A stretch of 64,000 nucleotides of DNA from contig NZ_PDOD01000003.1 of assembly GCF_003226325.1 (NCBI RefSeq), forward strand, positions 124,001-188,000, in the 5' to 3' direction. This document shows positions 16,276-25,225 of the stretch, one piece after another. The notes under the pieces are model-generated. The model was given only the letters and a program-made list of their open reading frames with translations, had not been told where the DNA came from and made no database searches. A program made the translations under genes and the position numbers. Numbering within the stretch: position 1 is the first letter of the stretch; each line of letters opens with the position of its first letter. The stretch comes from Salipaludibacillus keqinensis. GTDB lineage: Bacteria; Bacillota; Bacilli; Bacillales; Salisediminibacteriaceae.

Positions 16276-18096
16276 TTGAGTTATAAAAAGAGACTAGGAC
16301 TGTTAGTTTTAGTAGATTCATTGATTGTTTTGTTATCAATTTACTTCAGTTACTGGTTGTTAATCCCTACAACCCAAATGGTCCCGACGGCGATTCTTGT
16401 TAGTTCAATTGCATTATTCTTTAGTCATCATTTATTTGCTCATGTGTTTAAACTGTATAAGAAAGTATGGTCCTATGCCAGCATACAGGAATTGAGTGCC
16501 ATCTTCGTAGCTGTTACGTTGTCTGTTGCGACATTAGCGGTGATTCAGTTGGTCGGATTCCAAACGATCTACATGCGAACGCTGTTAGTCACGTGGATGC
16601 TACATATCCTACTTATTGGGGCTTCGCGCTTCTCTTGGCGGGTGTACCGCGATCAAAAGCTGAAACCGAAGCTGGATCAAAAGCGGACGTTGATTATCGG
16701 TGCTGGGAACGGTGGAACACTCGTTGCTAGACAGCTAGTGAATAGTGAAAAATCGGAATTGTACCCAGTTGCGTTTATTGATGACGATCCTTCAAAGCAA
16801 TTTTTAGAGATTATGAACATTCCTGTCTTAGGACGATCTGATAAAATTCAACAAGTCGTCCAAGAGAAAGAGATCGAACATATTATTATCGCCATTCCGT
16901 CTTTATCTAAAGAAGATTTAAACGAAGTGTTTACCGCCTGCGCAGAGACGGAAGTACGGACGCAAATCATGCCGTCTGTAGAAGACATCATGTCAGGAAA
17001 AGTATCAGTCAGTGAGATGCGTGATGTTCAAGTGGAAGACTTGTTAGGCCGTGAACCAGTAGAACTTGAAACGGATAAGATCGGCGATAAACTAACGGGG
17101 GAAACAGTGCTCGTCACCGGTGCCGGTGGATCGATTGGTTCAGAAGTGTGTAGACAAATCGTCAAATTCAAACCGAAAAAGCTAGTTTTACTAGGGCACG
17201 GGGAGAACAGTATTTACGATATTGAAATGGAATTAAAACCGAAACATCTTGATATATTGATAGAGACAGAAATTGCTGACGTACAAGACCGAAAACGGAT
17301 GTTCTCCGTGATGGACAAGCATCGTCCACGAGTCATCTATCACGCAGCAGCTCATAAACACGTGCCGTTAATGGAACGAAACCCACACGAAGCGATTAAA
17401 AACAATGTCATGGGCACGAAAAATGTCGCAGAAGCGGCAGACGAAGCCGGTGTTTATGCATTCGTCATGGTATCGACTGATAAAGCGGTGAATCCAACGA
17501 GTGTGATGGGGGCAACGAAGCGAATTGCTGAAATGATCGTGCAAGATATGAACATGGTCAGCAAAACCAAGTTCGTGGCAGTCAGATTTGGAAATGTCCT
17601 AGGAAGCCGTGGTAGTGTCATTCCATTATTCAAAAAACAAATTGAAGCAGGAGGACCGGTAACGGTGACTGATCCTGAAATGACACGATATTTCATGACG
17701 ATTCCTGAAGCGTCAAGATTAGTTCTACAAGCAGGAGCTATTGCCGACGGTGGTGAAACGTTCGTGCTCGATATGGGTGAGCCAGTAAAGATCGTCGACT
17801 TGGCGAAAAACTTAATTCGACTAAGTGGCTTCAAACCAGAAGAAATCGACATCAAGTATTCAGGTATTCGCCCAGGAGAGAAGTTGTTTGAAGAACTTCT
17901 AGGAGAAGACGAAGTGCACAAAGAACAAATCTATCCGATGATTTACCGTGGTAAAACTCCACCAGTGAATGTCCATGTAATATATCAGTTGATTGATGAA
18001 TTTCAGTATATGACTCCAGAAGAACTGAGAGGAAGAGTATTGGATATTGCTTGGTTTAGGGTGAAGAGTTTAATGAATCTGAGTGCAGTGAAGTGA
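16276..18096 (+). CDS. UDP-N-acetylglucosamine 4,6-dehydratase, membrane-bound (EpsC/CapD/PglF type)
   Basis: 606 residues. Four membrane spans occupy about residues 8-115, then a CoA-binding-like Rossmann domain (TLIIGAGNGGTLVARQL) and a short-chain dehydrogenase domain (VTGAGGSIGSEVC near 278). The catalytic region STDKAVNPTSVMGATKR has Met in place of the usual SDR tyrosine, normal for this branch. It makes UDP-4-keto-6-deoxy-HexNAc, the first step to bacillosamine. TTG 16276 is the start, eight bases after AAGGAGGG; no ATG competes. With the aminotransferase (18287) and acetyltransferase (20040) it forms a complete UDP-diacetylbacillosamine-type pathway. Confidence 0.93.
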   Translation: MSYKKRLGLLVLVDSLIVLLSIYFSYWLLIPTTQMVPTAILVSSIALFFSHHLFAHVFKLYKKVWSYASIQELSAIFVAVTLSVATLAVIQLVGFQTIYMRTLLVTWMLHILLIGASRFSWRVYRDQKLKPKLDQKRTLIIGAGNGGTLVARQLVNSEKSELYPVAFIDDDPSKQFLEIMNIPVLGRSDKIQQVVQEKEIEHIIIAIPSLSKEDLNEVFTACAETEVRTQIMPSVEDIMSGKVSVSEMRDVQVEDLLGREPVELETDKIGDKLTGETVLVTGAGGSIGSEVCRQIVKFKPKKLVLLGHGENSIYDIEMELKPKHLDILIETEIADVQDRKRMFSVMDKHRPRVIYHAAAHKHVPLMERNPHEAIKNNVMGTKNVAEAADEAGVYAFVMVSTDKAVNPTSVMGATKRIAEMIVQDMNMVSKTKFVAVRFGNVLGSRGSVIPLFKKQIEAGGPVTVTDPEMTRYFMTIPEASRLVLQAGAIADGGETFVLDMGEPVKIVDLAKNLIRLSGFKPEEIDIKYSGIRPGEKLFEELLGEDEVHKEQIYPMIYRGKTPPVNVHVIYQLIDEFQYMTPEELRGRVLDIAWFRVKSLMNLSAVK

Positions 18097-18126
18097 AATT
18101 GATAGATTAGTAATTTAAACTCTCAA

Positions 18127-18153
18127 TTAGTTGGCCATTAATTGGCCAACTAA
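18127..18153. promoter_or_regulatory. Palindromic hairpin between dehydratase and aminotransferase genes
   Basis: TTAGTTGGCCA (18127-18137) and TGGCCAACTAA (18143-18153), 11-bp perfect arms with a 5-base loop and no T-run. It may be an operator, an RNA-processing site or a weak terminator that the EAR-modified polymerase would pass. Confidence 0.5.
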
Positions 18154-18286
18154 GTATAAATTCAAAAGAATAAATTTGCGATTTAGTAGGTTAGTAGTTT
18201 GTTGGATTAAGTAAGAATAAATCACCCAATAAAGTAGTAACAAACTAAAAACGTGCATATTTAATAATGGAAGGAAGTTCTCAACA

Positions 18287-19396
18287 ATGACAGACAGAAT
18301 ATTCCTCTCATCGCCACATATGAGTGATGAAGGTTATGAAATGCAATATGTCCAAGAGGCATTTGATACCAACTGGATTGCTCCTTTAGGCCAAAATGTG
18401 AACGGATTTGAACAGGAGCTAGCAGAAAAAGTTGGTTCCAAAGCCGCTGCAGCACTTTCTTCCGGGACTGGAGCTCTTCACTTAGCTTTAAGAGCTGCTG
18501 GCGTGGATGAAGGAGATATTGTGTTCTGTTCAACTCTTACATTCTCTGCTACTGCGAACCCGATTATTTATCAAAATGCGACACCCGTATTTATAGATAG
18601 TGACCATGAAACATGGAATATGTGCTCAAAAGCCTTAGAAGAAGCTTTTGGAAAGTATCCAAATGTTAGGGCAGTTATTGTTGTTCACCTATATGGATTA
18701 TCCGCAGATATGGATAAAATAATGAATTTATGTAATAAACATGGTGTGGCCGTTATTGAAGATGCGGCCGAGAGTTTAGGTACTTATTATAAAGGAGTAC
18801 AGACTGGAACCTTTGGCGACTATGGGGTATTTTCATTTAATGGAAACAAGATCATTACTACTTCTGGTGGAGGAATGCTCGTTTCTGATAATAAAGAAAG
18901 AATTGCTAAAACGAGGTTCTGGGCTACGCAGAGTAGAGACTCAGCCCGTCACTATCAGCATAGCGAGTTAGGATTTAATTACCGTATGAGCAACGTAGTT
19001 GCAGGCATTGGTAGAGGCCAGCTGAAAGTATTAGATCAGAGAGTTGAAAAGAAGAGATATATCTATCAATTTTATAAAAGAGAACTTGAACATTTAGATG
19101 GTGTTGAAATGATGCCGACAAATGAGTGGGATGAGCCAAATTATTGGCTAAGTTCCATGACACTAAAAGGTAACGTTAGACCCATTGAAATTATGGAAGC
19201 TTTGGAGAAAGAGAATATTGAAGCAAGACCCATATGGAAACCGATGCACAAACAGCCTTACTTTGAAAAATATAATTTTGTAGGAACAGATGTTTCAGAG
19301 CAGTTATTTGAAAACGGAGTTTGTTTGCCTTCAGACACGAAAATGACAGATCAGGATTTAGAGAAAGTTGTAAAGATTATAAAGAATTTGTGGTGA
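18287..19396 (+). CDS. PLP-dependent sugar aminotransferase (DegT/DnrJ/EryC1/StrS; EpsN/PglE type)
   Basis: 369 residues. It would transfer an amino group from glutamate to the 4-keto sugar made by the upstream dehydratase. Visible features: SSGTGALHLALRAAGV for PLP phosphate contacts, the VIEDAAESLGT segment whose Asp contacts the pyridine nitrogen, and the Schiff-base lysine in FSFNGNKIITTSGGGML. RPIWKPMHKQPYF near the C-terminus is typical of the sugar-4-aminotransferase group. The ribosome site is GGAAGGAAGTTCTCAACA. From this gene on the base composition is clearly AT-richer than in the 16-18 kb gene, a sign that the specific part of the locus was acquired. Confidence 0.94.
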   Translation: MTDRIFLSSPHMSDEGYEMQYVQEAFDTNWIAPLGQNVNGFEQELAEKVGSKAAAALSSGTGALHLALRAAGVDEGDIVFCSTLTFSATANPIIYQNATPVFIDSDHETWNMCSKALEEAFGKYPNVRAVIVVHLYGLSADMDKIMNLCNKHGVAVIEDAAESLGTYYKGVQTGTFGDYGVFSFNGNKIITTSGGGMLVSDNKERIAKTRFWATQSRDSARHYQHSELGFNYRMSNVVAGIGRGQLKVLDQRVEKKRYIYQFYKRELEHLDGVEMMPTNEWDEPNYWLSSMTLKGNVRPIEIMEALEKENIEARPIWKPMHKQPYFEKYNFVGTDVSEQLFENGVCLPSDTKMTDQDLEKVVKIIKNLW

Positions 19397-19400
19397 TATA

Positions 19401-20024
19401 ATGAACCCTTCTAAAGGCGGTATATATAGAAGATTTATAAAAAGACCAATGGATTTCACATTATCATTGTTTGCTATTATAGCACTTAGTCCAGTACTTG
19501 TATTGGTTGCGTTGCTGGTAAGGCTGAAGCTAGGTAGCCCGGTATTGTTTAAGCAAAAACGACCAGGACTAAATGAAGAAATATTTATGATGTATAAATT
19601 CAGAACGATGACGGATGAGAAAGATGAAAATGGCGAGTTGTTATCTGATAGTATTCGATTGACTAAGTTTGGCAAGTTATTAAGAGCGACTTCACTAGAT
19701 GAGTTACCTGAACTCTTTAACATCTTTAAAGGCGATATGTCTATTATAGGACCAAGACCTTTATTGGTTCAATATTTGTCTTTGTATAACAATCATCAGA
19801 AAAAACGTCATGAAGTGAGACCTGGGTTATCGGGACTTGCTCAGGTGAGTGGACGTAATGCAATCAGTTGGGAAGAAAAGTTCGATTATGATGTTAGGTA
19901 TGTCAGAAACGTCACGTTTGTTGGGGATTGGAAAATTATTTTCTTAACAATAAAAAAAGTTATTTCTAGCGAAGATGTTAATTCAGATACATCAGTTACG
20001 ATGGAGCCATTTAAAGGAAATTGA
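19401..20024 (+). CDS. Initiating sugar-phosphate transferase (EpsL/PglC-type polyprenyl-P transferase)
   Basis: 207 residues. It loads the first sugar phosphate onto undecaprenyl phosphate at the inner membrane face. A basic start (KRPMDF) is followed by a re-entrant membrane helix (about 16-38), the KQKRPG and MYKFRTMTD motifs, DELPELFNIFKGDMS, IIGPRPLL and RPGLSGLAQVSGRN. The short form without extra spans is the PglC/EpsL class, which uses UDP-bacillosamine in relatives and fits its neighbours. It starts four bases after the aminotransferase stop. A second member of the family is at 35477. Confidence 0.94.
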   Translation: MNPSKGGIYRRFIKRPMDFTLSLFAIIALSPVLVLVALLVRLKLGSPVLFKQKRPGLNEEIFMMYKFRTMTDEKDENGELLSDSIRLTKFGKLLRATSLDELPELFNIFKGDMSIIGPRPLLVQYLSLYNNHQKKRHEVRPGLSGLAQVSGRNAISWEEKFDYDVRYVRNVTFVGDWKIIFLTIKKVISSEDVNSDTSVTMEPFKGN

Positions 20025-20039
20025 AAGGGTTGAATACCA

Positions 20040-20681
20040 ATGAAAAACAAACTATTGATCATTGGTGCTAGTGGTCATGGTAAAGTCGTTGCTGACATTG
20101 CATTAAAAATGAATAAATGGAAGTGTGTCGCTTTCTTAGATGATGACGAAAGTGTCAAAACCTCATTAGGTATTAAAGTCATTGGGAAAACTGAAGATGC
20201 ATTAAAACACTTAAATGATTGTGATATCTTCGTAGGTATTGGTAATAATGCAATAAGAGAAAAACTTCAAGAAAAACTTGAACTTGAGGGCGCAAGTCTT
20301 CCTATATTAATTCATCCTAATGCTGTAATTGGTGAAGAAGTTAAAATCAAATCAGGCACAGTAGTGATGGCAGGAGTTGTGATAAATTGTAGCACTGCAT
20401 TAGGGAAAGGATGCATTATTAATACTGGAGCTACTATAGATCATGATAATAATATTGAAGATTATGTTCATATATCCCCTGGAGTAAATACTGCTGGATC
20501 TGTGAAAATTGGAAGATTAACGTGGATAGGTATAGGTTCTGTAGTTAGTAATAATGTAAGTATTACTCAAAGGAGTATCCTGGGAGCAAATGCTACAGTA
20601 GTTAAAAATCTCACTGAACCTGGAACTTATGTAGGGGTGCCGGCAAGGAGGCTGACAAATGAAAATACTCATTCTAGCTAA
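20040..20681 (+). CDS. Sugar O/N-acetyltransferase with left-handed beta helix (EpsM/PglD/NeuD type)
   Basis: 213 residues. The N-terminal nucleotide-sugar-binding Rossmann part (LLIIGASGHGKVVADIAL) precedes a hexapeptide-repeat beta helix from about residue 90. The catalytic histidine of the family falls in ATIDHDN. It would acetylate the 4-amino group of UDP-amino-sugar, finishing UDP-diacetylbacillosamine. The order dehydratase, aminotransferase, transferase, acetyltransferase parallels B. subtilis epsC/N/L/M. The gene overlaps the following glycosyltransferase by 23 bases, whose ribosome site AAGGAGG lies inside this frame. Confidence 0.93.
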   Translation: MKNKLLIIGASGHGKVVADIALKMNKWKCVAFLDDDESVKTSLGIKVIGKTEDALKHLNDCDIFVGIGNNAIREKLQEKLELEGASLPILIHPNAVIGEEVKIKSGTVVMAGVVINCSTALGKGCIINTGATIDHDNNIEDYVHISPGVNTAGSVKIGRLTWIGIGSVVSNNVSITQRSILGANATVVKNLTEPGTYVGVPARRLTNENTHSS

Positions 20682-21807
20682 TTACGGTATGGGATTATTC
20701 AAATTCAGAAAAGAATTATTAGAAAAACTAATAGAGACTGAAGAAGTTTATATTTCATTGCCCAAAGACGAATATACAGATCAATTAGAGGAATTAGGGT
20801 GCAAGTTTATTGAATCGCATGTAGATAGGCGGGGGACAAATCCAATTTCTGATATGAAGCTATTACTAAAGTATCTGAAAGTTTTCAAAGAAGTTAAACC
20901 TGATCTAGTCTTAACCTACACTATTAAACCAAACGTATATGGAGGAATTGCTTGTAGAATTGCAAAAATTCCCTATATATCTAATGTTACTGGATTAGGA
21001 ACTTCTATTGAAAATGATGGGGTCTTACAAAAAATAAGTATGACACTTTATAAAATAGGATTAAAAAAATCAGAGTGTGTCTTTTTTCAAAACAAAGACA
21101 ATAAAGATTTGTTCATAAATAAAGAAATTATTAATAATAAAAGCAGGTTACTTCCAGGCTCAGGGGTAAATGTTTCTCGCTTTACTTTTGAAGATTACCC
21201 AAAAGCTGATAAAAAGTTGAAGTTTTTATTCATTGGTCGTTTGATGAAGGCAAAAGGAATAGATGAGTTGCTTTTAGCGGCTCAGAAACTCAAATCCAAA
21301 TATCCATTTATACAATTTGATTTAATCGGTGAAATGGAAGATGACTACGCCAATCAAATATCTAAATTGGAGAATTTAGGGATTGTGAAGTACCATCACA
21401 AACAAAATGATATTCATTATTTTATAAAAAATTCTCATGCAACAATATTACCATCTTATCATGAAGGGATGGCGAATGTTTTGTTAGAGTCAGCTTCAAC
21501 TGGAAGACCTGTAATCGCATCAAATATAGCTGGGTGTATTGAAACATTCGATGAAAAAATTAGCGGTATTAGCTTCCAAAAAGCTAATTTAGACAGCTTA
21601 GTAAATGCAATAGAGAGTTTTATATTAATGTCCTATCAACAAAAAAAAGAAATGGGCGTGGCTGGACGGAAAAAAATAGAGCGTGAATTTGATAGAAATA
21701 GAGTTATCAATGCTTATGTTGATGAAATCAATGGAATTCAAAAAATAGATAATAGTAGGCAAATAAGTAAAAAGACTGTTTATATTGAAGGAAATGAATC
21801 CATTTAA
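20659..21807 (+). CDS. Glycosyltransferase family 4 (EpsD/PglA-like)
   Basis: 382 residues with two Rossmann halves. The donor-side motif is FIGRLMKAKGIDELLLA (about 195-211), followed by LPSYHEGMANVLLESASTGRP with the conserved Glu pair of GT4 enzymes. The N-terminal part includes DLVLTYTIKPNVYGGIA and NVTGLGTSIEN, typical of EpsD/PglA that add the second sugar to lipid-linked bacillosamine. Translation is coupled to the acetyltransferase gene by overlap. The sugar it transfers cannot be told from sequence. Confidence 0.9.
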   Translation: MKILILANYGMGLFKFRKELLEKLIETEEVYISLPKDEYTDQLEELGCKFIESHVDRRGTNPISDMKLLLKYLKVFKEVKPDLVLTYTIKPNVYGGIACRIAKIPYISNVTGLGTSIENDGVLQKISMTLYKIGLKKSECVFFQNKDNKDLFINKEIINNKSRLLPGSGVNVSRFTFEDYPKADKKLKFLFIGRLMKAKGIDELLLAAQKLKSKYPFIQFDLIGEMEDDYANQISKLENLGIVKYHHKQNDIHYFIKNSHATILPSYHEGMANVLLESASTGRPVIASNIAGCIETFDEKISGISFQKANLDSLVNAIESFILMSYQQKKEMGVAGRKKIEREFDRNRVINAYVDEINGIQKIDNSRQISKKTVYIEGNESI

Positions 21808-21917
21808 TTATTATATATCTCACGTTATCTTTAAATTAAACTAATTGGATTACCAAAAACTTTGAAATTATAATGAATCTTATCTACATACATTGTATAA
21901 GAATGAGGAGTGCAAAT

Positions 21918-23297
21918 ATGAATTTATATGAAAGAATTATTAATAAAACAGAAAAAATTTCTTTAATTGGCCTAGGTTATGTTGGGATGCCAATTGCAGT
22001 AGCTTTTGCAAAAAAGGCTGATATTATTGGTTTTGATGTTAACCAAGAAAAAATCGATCTCTATAAAAAAGGGATAGATCCAACCAAAGAAGTTGGAGAC
22101 GAAACTATAAAAAATACAACTGTGGATTTCTCTTCTGATGAAGTGAGGTTAAAAGAAGCTTTGTTTCACATTGTAGCAGTACCAACACCAGTCAATTCGG
22201 ACCATACGCCAGATTTGACACCCGTTAAATCCGCAAGTCGTACTTTAGGAAGAAATCTTGTAAAGGGCTCGATTGTAATTTTTGAATCGACAGTTTATCC
22301 AGGAGTGACAGAAGATATTTGCGTTCCTATACTTGAAGAAGAATCTGGTTTGAAGTGTGGAATCGATTTTAAAGTAGGCTATTCTCCAGAAAGAATTAAC
22401 CCGGGCGATAAACTACATAGGCTTGAAACGATAGTAAAAGTTGTAGCAGGAATGGATGAAGAGACATTAGATATCGCATCAAAAGTATATGAGTTAGTTG
22501 TTGATGTTGGTGTTCATAGAGCAGAATCTATAAAAGTTGCAGAAGCTGCAAAAGTTATTGAGAATGCTCAGCGAGATATTAATATTGCCTTTATGAATGA
22601 ATTGTCCATTATCTTCCACAAAATGGGTATTGATACAAATGCAGTACTTAAAGCAGCAGGTACAAAGTGGAACTTTTTAAACTTTAGTCCTGGACTTGTA
22701 GGTGGTCACTGTATTGGAGTTGATCCATATTATCTCACTTATAAAGCAGAGCAACTAGGGTACCATTCTCAGATTATTCTTTCAGGAAGAAAGATTAATG
22801 ATGATATGGGAAAGTATATAGCTGAAAATACTGTAAAAAAGATGATTAAAGCAAACAAACAAATAAAGGGAGCGAAAGTCGCTATTTTTGGTTTTACATT
22901 TAAAGAAAACACACCAGATGTTAGAAATACAAGAGTAATTGATATTATAAGAGAGCTAGAAGAGTATGGAGTAGTAGTGAAAGTTGTTGATCCAGTTGCA
23001 GACAAAGAGGATCTTTGGCGTGAATACCTTATTGAACCATATGATGATAAGGAAATTAAAGGTGTAGACGCAGTTGTTTTTGCAGTTCCTCATGAGGAGT
23101 TTAAATCTATACAATTAGAAGATATAAAGAAGATGTTTAGGTCAACAGTCGACACACATGAAGCAATGATGGCAGAAGTAGCTGCAACATCGGAAACTGA
23201 TCTAGATATGGGAAAAAATGATTGTGTATTAATAGACGTAAAGGGCATGTTTAATCGACAAGAAGCAGAACGTAGTTTCTTATATTGGAGGCTATAA
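21918..23297 (+). CDS. UDP-N-acetyl-hexosamine 6-dehydrogenase (TviB/WbpA/WbpO type)
   Basis: 459 residues. The NAD loop is LIGLGYVGMPIAVAFA; the catalytic Cys is in PGLVGGHCIGVDPYYLTYK; the C-terminal domain has FGFTFKENTPDVRNTR. The GGHCIGVDPYYL form separates it from UDP-glucose dehydrogenase (GGSCFPKD) and places it with enzymes acting on UDP-GlcNAc or UDP-GalNAc. Paired with the epimerase that follows after one base, it would give UDP-HexNAc-uronate as in Vi antigen (TviB-TviC). The start ATG 21918 follows GAGGAG by seven bases; an earlier in-frame ATG at 21873 has no ribosome site. Confidence 0.92.
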   Translation: MNLYERIINKTEKISLIGLGYVGMPIAVAFAKKADIIGFDVNQEKIDLYKKGIDPTKEVGDETIKNTTVDFSSDEVRLKEALFHIVAVPTPVNSDHTPDLTPVKSASRTLGRNLVKGSIVIFESTVYPGVTEDICVPILEEESGLKCGIDFKVGYSPERINPGDKLHRLETIVKVVAGMDEETLDIASKVYELVVDVGVHRAESIKVAEAAKVIENAQRDINIAFMNELSIIFHKMGIDTNAVLKAAGTKWNFLNFSPGLVGGHCIGVDPYYLTYKAEQLGYHSQIILSGRKINDDMGKYIAENTVKKMIKANKQIKGAKVAIFGFTFKENTPDVRNTRVIDIIRELEEYGVVVKVVDPVADKEDLWREYLIEPYDDKEIKGVDAVVFAVPHEEFKSIQLEDIKKMFRSTVDTHEAMMAEVAATSETDLDMGKNDCVLIDVKGMFNRQEAERSFLYWRL

Positions 23298-23298
23298 A

Positions 23299-24321
23299 AT
23301 GGGATATGAAAATGTGAGATTTTCAGAGGGAGCAACATTCTTAGTAACTGGAGCAGCAGGCTTCATTGGTTCAAATTTAGTAGAAGCAATACTTAAATTA
23401 GGTTATCAAGTTAAAGGAATAGATAATTATTCTACTGGTAAAAAAGGGAACGTAGAAATATTCATTGGTAACCAAAACTACACATTTATCGAAGGGGATA
23501 TCACTAATTTAGATACATGTATAAATGCATGTGAAGGTGTAGATTATGTTCTGCACCAGGCAGCTTGGGGAAGCGTACCTAGAAGTATTGAAATGCCTTT
23601 ATTCTATGAAGAAGTTAACATAAAAGGTACATTAAATATGATGGAATCAGCTAGGCAAAATGATGTTAAAAAGTTTGTTTATGCTTCTAGTTCATCTGTG
23701 TATGGGGATGAACCGAAGCTTCCTAAACAAGAAGGAAGAGAAGGGAATGTTCTATCTCCTTATGCATTGACAAAGAAGGTAGATGAAGAATACGGAAGGC
23801 TTTATACAAAATTATATGGCCTTGATACGTATGGTCTTCGCTACTTCAATGTATTTGGTAGAAGACAAGATCCACATGGAGCATATGCAGCAGTTATTCC
23901 AAAGTTTATTAAACAGTTACTTGCTAATGAACAGCCAACAATTAATGGCGATGGAAAGCAAAGCAGAGATTTTACTTACATCGAAAATGTAATTGAAGCA
24001 AATTTAAAGGCTTGTCAATCTTCGCATGAGGCCGCTGGACAGACGTATAATGTTGCATTTGGTGGCAGAGAGTATCTGATCGATATTTATGACGGGTTAT
24101 GTAAAGCGTTAGAGAAAGATGTGAAACCAATATTTGGGCCTGAGAGAGCTGGAGATATTAAGCATAGTAATGCAGATATATCTAAAGCTAAAGAAATGCT
24201 AGGATATGATCCTGAGTGGAGTTTTGAAAAGGGGATTGAAGAAGCTATTGATTGGTATAAGTCTTTAGTAAACGAAACTAACAATACCATGGGGGTCGTG
24301 AAGTATCCAGGCATAAAATAA
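23299..24321 (+). CDS. NAD-dependent UDP-HexNAc(A) 4-epimerase (TviC/WbpP type)
   Basis: 340 residues of the extended SDR family. NAD motif VTGAAGFIGSNLVE near residue 15, YASSSSVYGDEP with catalytic serine, and YALTKK (YxxxK) with the catalytic tyrosine. LRYFNVFGRRQDPHGAYAAV is characteristic of UDP-GlcNAc/GalNAc epimerases such as WbpP. It would interconvert UDP-GlcNAc(A) and UDP-GalNAc(A), together with the dehydrogenase upstream. One base separates the two genes. Confidence 0.92.
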   Translation: MGYENVRFSEGATFLVTGAAGFIGSNLVEAILKLGYQVKGIDNYSTGKKGNVEIFIGNQNYTFIEGDITNLDTCINACEGVDYVLHQAAWGSVPRSIEMPLFYEEVNIKGTLNMMESARQNDVKKFVYASSSSVYGDEPKLPKQEGREGNVLSPYALTKKVDEEYGRLYTKLYGLDTYGLRYFNVFGRRQDPHGAYAAVIPKFIKQLLANEQPTINGDGKQSRDFTYIENVIEANLKACQSSHEAAGQTYNVAFGGREYLIDIYDGLCKALEKDVKPIFGPERAGDIKHSNADISKAKEMLGYDPEWSFEKGIEEAIDWYKSLVNETNNTMGVVKYPGIK

Positions 24322-24337
24322 AATAGAGGAGGATTTT

Positions 24338-25210
24338 ATGTTTATTACAATATGTACCCCAACTTACAATCGCGCATACACACTTCCTAGACTCTATGAA
24401 AGTCTACTAAATCAAACGAATGATGATTTTGAATGGATAATTGTAGATGATGGTTCAATTGATGAAACTAAAGAACTTGTTCATAAATGGATAAGTGAGG
24501 GCAAGCTTGATATTAATTATATTTATCAATCTAATCATGGAAAGCATATTGCATTAAATAATGGAATGGAAGCAGCAAGAGGTGATATGTTTACTTGTTT
24601 AGACTCAGATGATTGGTTTTATAATGATACAGTTCATACAGCAAAAAAGTTATGGGACGAAAAGTCTAATGATCGAGTCGCTGGTTTCATTGCACTAGAC
24701 ACTTATGAAGACGGGAACATAATTGGTAGTCCACTTCCAGATGGAGTTCGACAAGCAAATTGGATTGATTTAATTTTTAAATATAGTATGAAAGGTGACA
24801 AAGCCTATTTTTTTGATACAAAAATAATTAAGAACTATAAGTTTCCGGTATTTCGAGGTAATAAGCATATGCCTCCAAGTTATCAATACTATATGATCAG
24901 TAAAAAATATGATTTTCTATTATTAAATAAGCCTGTAAAATTTGTCGAATATATGGATGATGGAATATCAAAAAATAAATTTAAGAAATACTATATAGCG
25001 CCTGATAACTTCACGTATTATAGATTGCAGATCATGAATCTTATTCCAAGTTTCCGTCGTAAAATTATCAACGCTATGCATTTTAACGCAACAAACTTGA
25101 TGGGGAAAGAAAAATTTATAATTACTAAAATAGAGGATAAAATTATCATAATTATGACAAAGCCAATAGGTTTTTTGTTTTACCTACTAATAAAACAAAA
25201 TAACAGATAA
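24338..25210 (+). CDS. Glycosyltransferase family 2
   Basis: 290 residues. The GT-A N-terminus reads TICTPTYNRAYTLPRLYESL, with the nucleotide-binding IIVDDGSIDETKELV and the metal-binding CLDSDDWF (DxD). The C-terminal part (about 200-290) is basic and Lys/Ile rich and may sit on the membrane. It adds one sugar to the lipid-linked repeat unit; donor unknown. The ribosome site is GAGGAGGATTTT. It sits inside the operon between sugar-nucleotide genes and the polymerase. Confidence 0.92.
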   Translation: MFITICTPTYNRAYTLPRLYESLLNQTNDDFEWIIVDDGSIDETKELVHKWISEGKLDINYIYQSNHGKHIALNNGMEAARGDMFTCLDSDDWFYNDTVHTAKKLWDEKSNDRVAGFIALDTYEDGNIIGSPLPDGVRQANWIDLIFKYSMKGDKAYFFDTKIIKNYKFPVFRGNKHMPPSYQYYMISKKYDFLLLNKPVKFVEYMDDGISKNKFKKYYIAPDNFTYYRLQIMNLIPSFRRKIINAMHFNATNLMGKEKFIITKIEDKIIIIMTKPIGFLFYLLIKQNNR

Positions 25211-25225
25211 TGAAGAGTTGGTAAT